Shown one piece after another: positions 34,975-43,408 of a DNA stretch of 64,000 nucleotides. How positions within the stretch are numbered: position 1 is the first letter of the stretch; every line of letters begins with the position of its first letter. The DNA lies in contig NZ_JALKAC010000002.1 of NCBI RefSeq assembly GCF_024171645.1, positions 558,001 to 622,000 of the forward strand, given 5' to 3'. The position numbers were made by a program, and so were the translations under genes. The notes under the pieces were generated by a model. It saw nothing but the letters and a program-made list of their open reading frames with translations, was not told where the DNA came from and ran no database searches. This DNA is from Flavobacterium sp. HSC-32F16. GTDB lineage: Bacteria > Bacteroidota > Bacteroidia > Flavobacteriales > Flavobacteriaceae.

Positions 34975-35136
34975 TGCTGTGGATTTTCGGGATCATTAAA
35001 GATAAGAATAAAAAACGAATATGTTTATCAGCAGATTATGGCTTGTAAATAAAGCACATGGAAATGTTATAACTATTGACGATGCATTTATAACCAAAAG
35101 TAATTTATGAATGGTGTATGATTTGTTTTTAATTTT

Positions 35137-35144
35137 TAACTTTG
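35137..35144 (+). promoter_or_regulatory. -7 box TAACTTTG before trxA
   Basis: Matches TAnnTTTG, 74 bp upstream of the trxA start. A -33 TTG is not seen at the usual spacing. Confidence 0.55.
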
Positions 35145-35217
35145 TACCTCAGTTCTGAAAGTATTTAAAAAGTCTCCCCGAGATAAGAGCTGAGAATAAC
35201 TTTAAAGAAAAATAATT

Positions 35218-35535
35218 ATGGCATTAGCAATAACAGATGCTACTTTTGACGAAGTAGTTTTAAAATCAGATAAACCAGTAATGGTGGATTTTTGGGCAGC
35301 ATGGTGCGGTCCTTGTAGAATGGTTGGTCCAATCATTGACCAATTAAGCGATGAATATGCAGGAAAAGTTGTGGTTGGAAAAGTTGATGTAGATGCTAAC
35401 CAGGAATTTGCTGCTAAATATGGTGTGCGTAACATACCAACCGTTTTGGTGTTTCATAACGGTGAAGTAGTAGGAAAACAAGTTGGAGTTGCTCCAAAAC
35501 AAACCTACGCTGACAGCTTAGACGCTTTGTTGTAA
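35218..35535 (+). CDS. trxA: Thioredoxin
   Basis: 105 residues, the normal thioredoxin length. The redox motif WCGPC is in FWAAWCGPCRMVGPII, and the cis-proline loop is YGVRNIPTVLVFHNG. It reduces protein disulfides in the cytoplasm. It has its own promoter box and a very strong GAAA-loop terminator. Confidence 0.97.
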   Translation: MALAITDATFDEVVLKSDKPVMVDFWAAWCGPCRMVGPIIDQLSDEYAGKVVVGKVDVDANQEFAAKYGVRNIPTVLVFHNGEVVGKQVGVAPKQTYADSLDALL

Positions 35536-35557
35536 TCGTAAGATTATGATTTATATA

Positions 35558-35589
35558 AAAAAGGTTTGACGAAAGTCAAGCCTTTTTTA
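35558..35589 (+). terminator. Terminator after trxA
   Basis: 10-bp stem AAGGTTTGAC / GTCAAGCCTT (one GU pair) closed by a GAAA tetraloop and followed by T6. Confidence 0.9.
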
Positions 35590-35591
35590 TT

Positions 35592-35743
35592 ACCTGGTTA
35601 CACGAATTTTTACGAATTGATTTAAAAATTTTGTCACAGATTAAAGGATTTTCACAGATTTAAAAATCCTTTTAATTCTTTTAATCTGTGGAAAAAACTC
35701 AGACTTAAATTTTAATTCGTGCAAATTCGTGCAATTCGTGGCA
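35592..35743. repeat. Nested intergenic inverted repeat before the aminopeptidase gene
   Basis: The outer pair is CACGAATTTTTACGAATT at about 35601-35618 with AATTCGTGCAAATTCGTG at about 35713-35731, continuing GCAATTCGTGGC. The inner pair is CACAGATTAAAGGATTT with AATTCTTTTAATCTGTG. Two different repeat families sit one inside the other. Confidence 0.55.
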
Positions 35744-35784
35744 AACTATTTTTTATTTTTAGCGAATCTTATATTCCTGAAAAA

Positions 35785-38352
35785 ATGAAAATTCTATACA
35801 CCTTTCTATGTTTTGTTCTCTTGATTTTCAATGGTTTTTCGCAAGAAAAAGAAAATGTATTATTAGAAAATGGTGTTTCAGAACAATTGGCGCACTTTCG
35901 TAAAAAACAAATTTCAGATCTTCAATACACTTTGTTTTTTGAAATACCGAATCAAAAGGCAGAAAATATAAATTCACAATTATTCGTATATCTAAATTTA
36001 TCTGATTTAAGTCAGCCCCTAATTTTAGATTTTAAAGAGAAAACTTCCCATCTAAAAACTGTTGAAGCGAATGGAAAAAAGCTTTCAGTCGTTCATGAAA
36101 ATGGACATATTGTAATTCCGGTTTCGGCTTTGGTTTCAGGAAAAAACACGGTTTCCATTTCATTTATTGCAGGCAATTTATCATTGAATAGAAATGACGA
36201 TTTTTTATATACTCTATTAGTTCCAGACCGTGCGAGTACTTTATTTCCGTGCTTCGATCAGCCTGATATAAAAGCGACTTATAAATTAAGACTTTCTGTG
36301 CCAAAAGATTGGTCGGTTTTGGCTGGAGCCGATGTGAATGAGAAACTCGAAAAAGGAGATTTTACGACTTATACTTTTGGAGAATCAGATAAAATGAGTA
36401 CGTATTTATTCTCTTTCGTAGCAGGAAAATTCAAAAGCGCCACGCAGAAACCTGGTTTAGAAATGACGATGCTTTATCGTGAAAACAGTCCGGAAAAATT
36501 TCGCGTAAGCGCTGATACTATTTTTAATTTACATCAACAATCTTTAGACTTTCTAGAAAAATATACCAATTATAAATTTCCGTTTCAGAAGTTAGATTTT
36601 GCCTCAATTCCCGTTTTTCAATATGGCGGAATGGAACATGTCGGAGCCATTCAATATAGAGAATCGACTTTGTTTTTGGATAACAGTGCCACCGACAGCG
36701 AGAAATTAAATCGTGCAAAATTGATCGCGCACGAAACCTCGCACATGTGGTTTGGTGATTTGGTTACAATGAAATGGTTCGACGATGTTTGGATGAAAGA
36801 GGTTTTTGCGAACTTTATGGCAGACAAAATCATGAATCCAATTTTCCCAAAAGTCAATCATAATCTGCAGTTTTTTACGGCGCATTATCCTAGCGCTTAC
36901 GCGGAAGATCGATCTTTGGGCACACATCCGATCAAACAGCATTTGGAGAATTTAAAGAATGCAGGATCACTTTATGGCGCTATAATTTACAACAAAGCAC
37001 CAATTATGATGCGTCAGTTAGAGGCTTCAATGGGAAAAGATGCGTTTCAGAAAGGAATTCAAAAATACATTCAGAAGTACGCGAATGACAATGCCGACTG
37101 GAATAATCTGGTAGAACTTCTGGATGCCGAAACGCCGCTTGATATGAAAAAATGGAGCGAGGTTTGGGTAAATAAATCGGGAAGAGCCATTTTTACAGAT
37201 AAAGTCGAATATGATTCTAAAAACCGAATTAAAAGCTTTGGAATTCAACAACAAGCGGAAGATAAATCGGAGAATATTTGGCCTCAGGTTTTTCAGATTG
37301 GTTTAGTTTATGCTAAAGAAGTAAAAGTTTTATCAGTCAATATTAATGACGAAAATAGTGTTGTAAAAGAAGCGGAGGGATTAGAAAAACCACTTGCTGT
37401 TGTTTACAATTATAATGGTTTTGGATACGGGGTTTTTCCGCTTGACGGGAATAATTTAAATTTCATCTCAGCGTTGAAAGATGAGGTTGCAAGAGCTTCG
37501 AGTTACAGCAATCTTTACGAAAACACATTGATTGGAAATGTTGCTCCAGACAAAGCTTTTGATTATTTTTTAAAAGGAATTCAAACAGAGCAAAATGAAT
37601 TGGTTTTAAGAATTGCTTCCAATAGTTTGAACACGATTTATTGGAGATTTTTTACCGAAAAACAACAGAATAAAGTTCAGAAACAGATTGAGGGTATTTT
37701 GAATGAGCGTTTGCAGGCTAATTTATCGGCCAATATCAAAAAGACATTATTCGGATTATTTAGTTCGATTGCCTATTCTAATTCGGCGAAAGCCAGTTTA
37801 TATAAAGTTTGGAACAGAGAAATCTCGATTCCGAATTTGAAACTAAACGAAGACGATTATACCAATATAGCGATGAACTTGGCGATTTTCAAACATCCAA
37901 AAGCCGATGAGATTTTGGAGAAAACCAGAACATCTTTCACAAATCCGGATAAACAAAAGCGTTTTGAGTTTTTATTGCCTTCATTATCAAAAGACGAATC
38001 GGTTCGAAATGCGTTTATGGAATCTTTAAAAGACGATGCAAACCGCGAGAAAGAATCTTGGGTTTCGGTTGGTTTAGCGAATATTCATCATCCGCTTCGT
38101 CAGGAAAGTGCGCAGAAATATATTAGATTTTCATTAGATTTGGTTGATGAAATTCAGCGCACGGGAGATATTTTCTTCCCGAAAGACTGGCTGGATAATA
38201 CGATTGGGAAATATTCGTCGAAATTTGCTTTTGATGAAGTACAGCGATTCTTAAAAGAAAACCCTAATTTTAGTCCGATCTTGAAGCGTAAATTGTTTCA
38301 GGCGACAGATTTGCTTTATAAAGCACAAAATATTAAAAAGGAAACCGAATGA
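35785..38352 (+). CDS. M1 family zinc aminopeptidase
   Basis: 855 residues from the ATG at 35785, which opens a signal peptide (MKILYTFLCFVLLIFNGFSQ). An upstream in-frame ATG adds 22 residues and spoils the signal. The zinc site is HETSHMWFGDLVTM with the third ligand in VWMKEVFANF. The exopeptidase loop reads GGMEH, a variant of the usual GAMEN. Bacteroidota M1 enzymes of this size act in the periplasm or at the surface on peptide N-termini. The stop overlaps the start of the next gene by 4 bp (ATGA), so the two are translationally coupled. Confidence 0.92.
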   Translation: MKILYTFLCFVLLIFNGFSQEKENVLLENGVSEQLAHFRKKQISDLQYTLFFEIPNQKAENINSQLFVYLNLSDLSQPLILDFKEKTSHLKTVEANGKKLSVVHENGHIVIPVSALVSGKNTVSISFIAGNLSLNRNDDFLYTLLVPDRASTLFPCFDQPDIKATYKLRLSVPKDWSVLAGADVNEKLEKGDFTTYTFGESDKMSTYLFSFVAGKFKSATQKPGLEMTMLYRENSPEKFRVSADTIFNLHQQSLDFLEKYTNYKFPFQKLDFASIPVFQYGGMEHVGAIQYRESTLFLDNSATDSEKLNRAKLIAHETSHMWFGDLVTMKWFDDVWMKEVFANFMADKIMNPIFPKVNHNLQFFTAHYPSAYAEDRSLGTHPIKQHLENLKNAGSLYGAIIYNKAPIMMRQLEASMGKDAFQKGIQKYIQKYANDNADWNNLVELLDAETPLDMKKWSEVWVNKSGRAIFTDKVEYDSKNRIKSFGIQQQAEDKSENIWPQVFQIGLVYAKEVKVLSVNINDENSVVKEAEGLEKPLAVVYNYNGFGYGVFPLDGNNLNFISALKDEVARASSYSNLYENTLIGNVAPDKAFDYFLKGIQTEQNELVLRIASNSLNTIYWRFFTEKQQNKVQKQIEGILNERLQANLSANIKKTLFGLFSSIAYSNSAKASLYKVWNREISIPNLKLNEDDYTNIAMNLAIFKHPKADEILEKTRTSFTNPDKQKRFEFLLPSLSKDESVRNAFMESLKDDANREKESWVSVGLANIHHPLRQESAQKYIRFSLDLVDEIQRTGDIFFPKDWLDNTIGKYSSKFAFDEVQRFLKENPNFSPILKRKLFQATDLLYKAQNIKKETE

Positions 38353-39275
38353 AAATTGAATCGGAAATAGAGAAAGTCTCCAGTTTTCAGCATCTCGAAA
38401 TGCTGGCGAATCAGGTTGTGGAAGGTTTTATATCAGGAATGCATAAAAGTCCGTTTCATGGATTTTCGGCCGAATTTGCGGAGCATAAAGTCTATAACGC
38501 AGGCGAAAGCACCAAACATATCGACTGGAAATTATTTGCCAAAACCGACCGTTTGTACACCAAACGTTTTGAGGAAGAAACCAATTTGCGTTGTCATCTT
38601 ATTGTCGATAATTCATCTTCAATGCATTATCCGGAACTCAAATCGAATCAGCCCTTTTATGAAAAGAAGATTGGTTTTGCGGTTTTGGCTTCGGCAGTTT
38701 TAATGAATATTTTAAAGAAACAGCGTGATGCCGTTGGTTTAAGCGTTTTCTCCGATAAATACGAATATTACGCACCGGAAAAAGGAAGCGATCGTCATCA
38801 TAGAATGCTTTTGAATAAACTGGAAGAATTATTAGTACAGCCAAAAGTCAAAAAAACGACCGATACCATTACATATCTGCATCAAATAGCAGAGAAAATG
38901 CACCGCCGTTCGATGATTATTTTGTTTACCGATATGTTTCAGACAGAAGATGATGAAAAGCTTTTTAACGCTTTACAGCATCTTAAACACAACAAACATA
39001 AAGTGGTTTTGTTTCATGTAGTTGATAATGAAACTGAATTGAAATTTGATTTTGACAATACACCAAGAAAGTTTATTGACCTAGAATCAGGCGAAGAGGT
39101 TTCAATTTTTGCTGATAATGTTAAAATAGAATATGAAAAAAGGGTAGAAGCTTATTTTAAAAACTTGGCTTTAACCTGTGCGAAGAACCAAATTAAGTAC
39201 GTTCCGGTAAATGTTGGGGATAATTTTGAAAAAATATTGACTACATATTTAGTTGAAAAACAAAACTTTGGATAA
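38349..39275 (+). CDS. DUF58 / von Willebrand-type protein
   Basis: 308 residues. The DUF58 core is YNAGESTKHIDWKLFAKTDR, then LYTKRFEEETNLRCHLIVDN with SSSM forming a MIDAS-like DxSxS site of a vWA fold. LFTDMFQTEDDEKLF is a later vWA strand-loop. These proteins usually sit in MoxR/vWA operons that mature or assemble envelope proteins; no MoxR gene is here. Its frame overlaps the aminopeptidase stop by 4 bp. Confidence 0.88.
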   Translation: MKIESEIEKVSSFQHLEMLANQVVEGFISGMHKSPFHGFSAEFAEHKVYNAGESTKHIDWKLFAKTDRLYTKRFEEETNLRCHLIVDNSSSMHYPELKSNQPFYEKKIGFAVLASAVLMNILKKQRDAVGLSVFSDKYEYYAPEKGSDRHHRMLLNKLEELLVQPKVKKTTDTITYLHQIAEKMHRRSMIILFTDMFQTEDDEKLFNALQHLKHNKHKVVLFHVVDNETELKFDFDNTPRKFIDLESGEEVSIFADNVKIEYEKRVEAYFKNLALTCAKNQIKYVPVNVGDNFEKILTTYLVEKQNFG

Positions 39276-39313
39276 TAATTTTAAAATTTATTTGATTTTT
39301 TTTACAAAAACAC

Positions 39314-39343
39314 TTGCAGAAATGAAATTCTGTACTATCTTTG
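39314..39343 (+). promoter_or_regulatory. Promoter of the first tRNA-Asp gene (TTG-N19-TATCTTTG)
   Basis: TTG at 39314-39316 and TATCTTTG at 39336-39343. The flanking 45 bp are nearly identical to those before the second tRNA-Asp. Confidence 0.8.
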
Positions 39344-39361
39344 CAACCGCAATAACGCAGA

Positions 39362-39435
39362 GGTTTGGTAGTTCAGTTGGTTAGAATACATGCCTGTCAC
39401 GCATGGGGTCGCGGGTTCGAGTCCCGTCCAGACCG
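39362..39435 (+). tRNA. tRNA-Asp (GTC), copy 1
   Basis: Cloverleaf readable throughout. Acceptor GGTTTGG / CCAGACC, D-arm GTTCAGTTGGTTAGAAT, anticodon loop CTGTCAC with GTC at 39396-39398, T-arm GCGGGTTCGAGTCCCGT, discriminator G. The CCA end is not encoded. Confidence 0.97.
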
Positions 39436-39447
39436 CAATATTGGGAG

Positions 39448-39475
39448 AAGCCTTTCTTAACGGAAAGGCTTTTTT
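39448..39475 (+). terminator. Terminator of tRNA-Asp copy 1
   Basis: Stem AAGCCTTTC / GAAAGGCTT around TTAACG, then T-run. The same hairpin recurs at 40607-40634 after the tRNA remnant. Confidence 0.85.
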
Positions 39476-40080
39476 GCCCAAATACGGTATCTAAGATTAG
39501 TTGTGTTGTTTTGCTACGACTTTGTAACTCGTAGCTGGTTTAGTAGTTAGACCAATGAAAAGCTTTCCACTTTTGTGGATGGCTTTTTTGATTTATGACA
39601 CTTTTGGTTTTTTGTTTTTTAACCGCAAAGACGCTAAGATTTACGCAAAGTCCGCAAAGTTTTTTTTAAGCTTTGCGGATTTTTCTGTTTTGTTGTAATT
39701 CTAATTTTAACGTACTGTTTGTTATTTCGACGAAGGAGACCGAAGCGATAGCGAATAGGCGAAGCAAATATTCGCGAGTAACTCTACAAAGATTTTCTAT
39801 CTATAATATTAAAATATAGCCCGTGGTTTCAACCACGGGGACACAATCAGAATCACAATCCGTTTCCCGTGGTTGAAACCACGGGCTATGTTTAAAAACG
39901 AGATAAATAATGCTACATGAAAAACCTTTGTTAAAGTTTCAAACTTTGACAAAGGTCGAAAGATTAAAAAAACTTTGCGCTCTTTACGGTAAAAGAAAGA
40001 AACTTCTTCCTTTTTGATTTCGAAGGCATTTTTTAAAATATTGGAATTTAACCAATTAAAAATTTCTCAAATTTTATTCG
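39476..40080. repeat. Gene-free spacer between tRNA-Asp copies with several inverted repeats
   Basis: In order: GCTACGA/TCGTAGC hairpin (39513-39535); terminator-like AAGCTTTCCAC TTTT GTGGATGGCTT (about 39560-39586); a CCGCAAAGACGC repeat fragment with CTTTGCGG partner (39620-39682); a one-armed GACGAAGGAGA fragment (39727); the REPIN-like doublet 39816-39889; and palindrome 39924-39956 with arms ACCTTTGTTAAAGTTT, one mismatch. No gene seen. Confidence 0.6.
39816..39889. repeat. REPIN-like doublet of CCCGTGGTTTCAACCACGGG
   Basis: Perfect 24-bp arms (39816-39839 and 39866-39889), each of which is itself a hairpin of core CCCGTGGT/ACCACGGG, separated by 26 bp. Two REP-like hairpins in opposite orientation form one large hairpin. 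Confidence 0.75.
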
Positions 40081-40089
40081 CAAAAACGC

Positions 40090-40119
40090 TTGCAGAAATG
40101 AAATTCTGTTGTATTTTTG
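40090..40119 (+). promoter_or_regulatory. Promoter of the second tRNA-Asp gene (TTG-N19-TATTTTTG)
   Basis: TTG at 40090-40092 and TATTTTTG at 40112-40119 with 19 bp between. Confidence 0.8.
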
Positions 40120-40136
40120 CACTCGCAATAACGCAG

Positions 40137-40210
40137 GGTTTGGTAGTTCAGTTGGTTAGAATACATGCCTGTCACGCATGGGGTCGCGGGTTCGAGTCCC
40201 GTCCAGACCG
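40137..40210 (+). tRNA. tRNA-Asp (GTC), copy 2
   Basis: Identical to copy 1 over all 74 nt. The promoter region is also duplicated, but the terminator differs. Confidence 0.97.
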
Positions 40211-40225
40211 CCTAAGTTGTTTAAA

Positions 40226-40256
40226 ATACCTATCGTAATGATAGGTATTTTTTTTT
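40226..40256 (+). terminator. Terminator of tRNA-Asp copy 2
   Basis: Stem ATACCTATC / GATAGGTAT around GTAAT, then a ten-T run. Confidence 0.85.
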
Positions 40257-40274
40257 GCCATTAAGTTTTGATTT

Positions 40275-40520
40275 ATGTTTTACGTTTATATAATTTATTC
40301 TAAAACTTTTGATGTTTATTACAAAGGGTTTAGTGAAGATATTACTCAAAGATTATTGTATCATAATGAAAATAGAAGCAGATATACTTCGAATAAAGGA
40401 CCGTGGGAGTTGGTTTATTCGAAAGCATTTGAAACTAAAAAGGAAGCTTTGATTGAAGAATTAAGGTTGAAAAAGTTGAATAGAAAATCAATAGAAGCTT
40501 TAATTAAGGATCAAAAATAA
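40275..40520 (+). CDS. GIY-YIG nuclease family protein
   Basis: 81 residues, the whole small single-domain type. The N-terminus MFYVYIIYSKTFDVYYKGFS holds the GIY...YIG-equivalent (VYI and YKG), followed by RLLYHNENRSRYTSNKGPWE with the conserved Arg and Asn-His region, and EALIEELRLKKLNRKSIEAL. The catalytic Glu is in KKEALIEELRL. It lies 64 bp after tRNA-Asp copy 2 and directly before a tRNA-Asp remnant. Small GIY-YIG proteins of this type are abundant in Flavobacteria but their role is unknown. Confidence 0.9.
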   Translation: MFYVYIIYSKTFDVYYKGFSEDITQRLLYHNENRSRYTSNKGPWELVYSKAFETKKEALIEELRLKKLNRKSIEALIKDQK

Positions 40521-40524
40521 TAAA

Positions 40525-40576
40525 GGTTGAAATACATGCCTGTCATCTCGTCTAAGGATGAGACGGGTTCGAGTCC
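40525..40576 (+). pseudogene. tRNA-Asp remnant after the GIY-YIG gene
   Basis: GGTTGAAATACATGCCTGTC (40525-40544) matches the D-arm/anticodon part of tRNA-Asp, and GGGTTCGAGTCC (40565-40576) matches the T-arm. The 5' acceptor and the anticodon-stem 3' half are missing, replaced by a hairpin. Confidence 0.65.
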
Positions 40577-40594
40577 TCTCGTTTAAGAACGAGA
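40546..40594. repeat. Two similar small hairpins within and after the tRNA remnant
   Basis: TCTCGTCTAAGGATGAGA (40546-40563) and TCTCGTTTAAGAACGAGA (40577-40594) share loop TAAG and stem sequence. The second is perfect and the first has one GU-type mismatch. Confidence 0.6.
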
Positions 40595-40606
40595 CAAGTT
40601 GTTAAA

Positions 40607-40634
40607 AGCCTTTCTTAACGGAAAGGCATTTTTG
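40607..40634 (+). terminator. Second copy of the tRNA-Asp terminator
   Basis: AAGCCTTTCTTAACGGAAAGGC hairpin core followed by ATTTTTG. It is the same hairpin as at 39448, now behind the tRNA remnant. Confidence 0.7.
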
Positions 40635-40645
40635 TTTTTTAGGTT

Positions 40646-40810
40646 TTAACCGCAAAGACGCAAAGATTTACGCAAAGTTTTTTTTAGCCACAGATTACAC
40701 AGATTGACACAGATTTTGAAAATCCTTTTAATCTTTTAATCTGTGGCTGAATTTTTAAGAATATAAAGCTTTGCGAACTTTACGTTTTTACCTTGCGTCT
40801 TTGCGGTTAA
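40646..40810. repeat. Nested inverted repeat: CCGCAAAGACGC outside, GCCACAGATTA inside
   Basis: Outer arms TTAACCGCAAAGACGCAAAG (40646-40665) and its near-perfect complement (40791-40810, one mismatch). Inner arms AGCCACAGATTA (40686-40697) and TAATCTGTGGCT (40737-40748). It occupies nearly all the space before the AraC gene. Confidence 0.7.
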
Positions 40811-40853
40811 ATTTCTTTCTTATCTTTATAGTGCGAATCATCGTATCATTTAA

Positions 40854-41678
40854 ATGGAACCAGGAACTTTTAAAGTAGACAAATATTACATCAAGAAAGT
40901 AGATGCTGACAAAAAAAGCATTTACTGTCACCATGATATAATGGGTGAATTGCTTGTTCCAACTCACAAACATGAAAAAGCACAAATGTTATATGCAGAA
41001 GGCGATGTCGTTTTTGTAACCACCGAAACGAAATCCTATTTTCTTCCTGCAAGGCATTTTATTTGGATTCCGGCTGGATTAGAACACAGCATCGAACCAA
41101 AGTCGGAACACGTGATGATGCGAAATCTGTATTTTCCGGTTGAAAAGAATGAGAACGAGTTTTATAAAAAGGAAGGCATTTATCCAGTCAATAATTTATT
41201 ACTGCAAATGATGCTTTTTACCAATCAGTGGAATGGAGATTTAAAAAAAGGCTCTCCAAACTTTACCATTGCAAAAGCGATAAAAGCGATTCTTCCGCAA
41301 ATTTGCACCAATAATCTCCCTTTAGAACTTCCGCAGCCAAAAGACAAACGATTGGGAAAAATCCTTCGGCATGTGGAGAATAATCTTGGAGAAACGATTC
41401 TATTTGCTGATGTAGCGCATGAATTCGGTTACAGCGAGCGCTCTTTGTATCGCTTGTTTCAAAAGGATCTTAAAATGTCTTTTATTCAATATTATACCAT
41501 TCGCAGAATCTTAAAAGCAATCGAGCTTTTATTAGAAAGAAAACTTTCTGTAAAAGAGGTAGCCCAAGAAGTTGGTTACAGTAGTGTTCCGACTTTCAGC
41601 AACACATTTTTCAAAATTTTGGGGCAAAGACCTTCCGATTACTTAAATGGTGAAGAGATATTAGAACGCGGAAAATAG
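40854..41678 (+). CDS. AraC-family transcriptional regulator with cupin domain
   Basis: 274 residues. The N-terminal half is a cupin-like sensor (PTHKHEKAQMLYAEGDVVFV, HFIWIPAGLEHSIEP). The C-terminal half holds two AraC helix-turn-helix units (ETILFADVAHEFGYSERSLY and LSVKEVAQEVGYSSVPTFSN, then FFKILGQRPSDY). It may regulate the tripartite efflux operon that starts 375 bp downstream on the same strand. That is inference from position only. Confidence 0.92.
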   Translation: MEPGTFKVDKYYIKKVDADKKSIYCHHDIMGELLVPTHKHEKAQMLYAEGDVVFVTTETKSYFLPARHFIWIPAGLEHSIEPKSEHVMMRNLYFPVEKNENEFYKKEGIYPVNNLLLQMMLFTNQWNGDLKKGSPNFTIAKAIKAILPQICTNNLPLELPQPKDKRLGKILRHVENNLGETILFADVAHEFGYSERSLYRLFQKDLKMSFIQYYTIRRILKAIELLLERKLSVKEVAQEVGYSSVPTFSNTFFKILGQRPSDYLNGEEILERGK

Positions 41679-42052
41679 ATTTTTGTTTCACGCAGATTTT
41701 AATAGATTTAAGCCGATTTTGCAGATTCTCTTTATTTCATACGTGAAAAAATCTCTCGCAGATTCCGCAAATTTGAATTTTTTTTTTAAATGCTTTATAA
41801 TCTGAACAATCGGCCAAATCTGCGAGAAAAAAAATAAAAATCTGCGCGCATCTGCTTAAATCTATTAAAATTTGCGTGAAATATCACAATCCAAATCTGT
41901 TTTGTAATAAATTGTTTTCCAGTGTTTTAATATAACGTTTTCGGAAATATCAATTTTAACATTTGTCCGAAATGAATATGTTATTGACTTTTTAGAATTA
42001 TCAGTCAACAGAAAAATGAAGGAACTTTGCAGCATAAAATATTTATATATTC
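41679..42052. repeat. Gene-free region filled by a nested inverted repeat
   Basis: The outer arms are 28 bp (41686-41713 with 41854-41881, 27 of 28 matching, beginning TTTCACGCAGATTTTAATAG). Inside are TCTCGCAGATT (41754-41764) and AATCTGCGAGA (41817-41827). The last 170 bp hold no clear promoter. Confidence 0.7.
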
Positions 42053-43408
42053 ATGTTCCTTAAAATAACAAATTCTACAGACGACTGTTTTTCCAGAATC
42101 CTGCTGTTATTATTAATTGTATTAGCATTCAATGGCTTACAAGCGCAGGAAGTTCATTCGGTTTCATTAAAAGAAGCTTTGAAACTGGCAAAAGAAAACA
42201 ATAAAAAAATCCTTAGATCTCAATTGGAGATCACGCTCTCGGAGCAAAACATTAAAGAAAGTAAAGAGCTCCGCCTGCCGGATATCGAATTAAACGGTGA
42301 GTATTCCAGAATTACCAATATAACGGAATTTAAAGGAAGCGGTTTCTTAAATGGAAAAGAAGTAACCAAGGCAATTCCTGAAATTTATCAGGTCAATTCG
42401 ACTTTTAAAATGCCAATTTATGCGGGTAATAAGATTAATAATGCCATCAAAATTGCGAATCAGGAAAGTGAAATTGCTAAAATAAAAACCGAAAAGACCG
42501 AAAATGATATCGAGCTTGAAGTGGTAGCAAACTATCTGTCGATTTATAAAATGATGGAACTTCAGAAAATTTTTGAAGAAAACATTAAAGAAGAAAAAAG
42601 CCGATTGAAAGAAGTGCAATCCCTTCAAAAACACGGAACGGTTACAAAAAATGAAGTTATTAGAGCCGAATTACAGCTTTCGGATCGTGAACTAAATGCG
42701 CTAACAAACTCCAAAAACATAAAAATTGCGCTTCATGATCTGAAAACTTTAATTCAGATTCCAGAAAACGAAGAAATCGCAATTGACACAACGTCTAATC
42801 TAGACGAAATGAACGGTTTGGATCCGTATGATTTTTATATGACTAAAGCTTTGCAGAACGAAGAAATGCGTATGGCAAGTCAGGAATTAAACATCAAGAA
42901 AACAGAATTGCAATTGGTTAAAGGAAATTATCTGCCAACGGTAAACTTCTTTGGGAATTATGGTTTTTATTATCCGAACTACAAATTTTTTCCGCCAAAT
43001 CCGTATTTGTACACTTTAGGACAAGTGGGAATTGAAGCTAGTTTTGATATTTCGGCTTTATATAAAAACAAAACTAAAGTCGAACAGGCGAACAAAAAAA
43101 TCGAATGGCAGCAAATGCAGTCGGAAATCATAAAAGATGAAATTCAAGACAAGCTTTATAAAGAGCATACGCAGTATCAGGAAATCCTTGAAAAGTTTGT
43201 GGTTGTTGATAAAGCTTTGGACTTAGCCAGTGAAAACTACCGAATCGTAAAACTGAAATATTTAAATCAATTGGTTTTAATTACCGAAATGGTCGATGCT
43301 GATAATGCTTTGCTTCAAGCGAAATACAACAAAATTTCTACCCGATTGGATGCAGTTTTAAAACATTATGAGCTGCTTCATACGGCGGGGATTATGCCTC
43401 AGAGTTAG
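42053..43408 (+). CDS. TolC-family outer-membrane efflux protein
   Basis: 451 residues. Signal region ILLLLLIVLAFNGLQAQ, then the duplicated TolC repeat: SLKEALKLAKENNKKILRSQ, a long coiled-coil region, and in the second half QELNIKKTELQLVKGNYLPT followed by ASENYRIVKLKYLNQLVLIT. Alternating helices and two beta hairpins form the trimeric outer-membrane duct. It is the first of three genes for a complete tripartite pump. Confidence 0.92.
   Translation: MFLKITNSTDDCFSRILLLLLIVLAFNGLQAQEVHSVSLKEALKLAKENNKKILRSQLEITLSEQNIKESKELRLPDIELNGEYSRITNITEFKGSGFLNGKEVTKAIPEIYQVNSTFKMPIYAGNKINNAIKIANQESEIAKIKTEKTENDIELEVVANYLSIYKMMELQKIFEENIKEEKSRLKEVQSLQKHGTVTKNEVIRAELQLSDRELNALTNSKNIKIALHDLKTLIQIPENEEIAIDTTSNLDEMNGLDPYDFYMTKALQNEEMRMASQELNIKKTELQLVKGNYLPTVNFFGNYGFYYPNYKFFPPNPYLYTLGQVGIEASFDISALYKNKTKVEQANKKIEWQQMQSEIIKDEIQDKLYKEHTQYQEILEKFVVVDKALDLASENYRIVKLKYLNQLVLITEMVDADNALLQAKYNKISTRLDAVLKHYELLHTAGIMPQS

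Noticed and set aside
39520..39560. GGTTTAGTAGTTAGACC, possibly a third, internally deleted tRNA-Asp
   Set aside because: Only about 17 bases resemble the tRNA ends; too short to separate from chance.
40014..40238. 74-aa frame across the second tRNA-Asp
   Set aside because: It reads through the tRNA gene and its promoter. The tRNA fold explains the sequence, and the protein has no family features.
41679..42052. Possible CRISPR-like repeat array in repeat-rich spacers
   Set aside because: The repeats are paired inverted arms, not evenly spaced direct repeats, and no cas gene is present.
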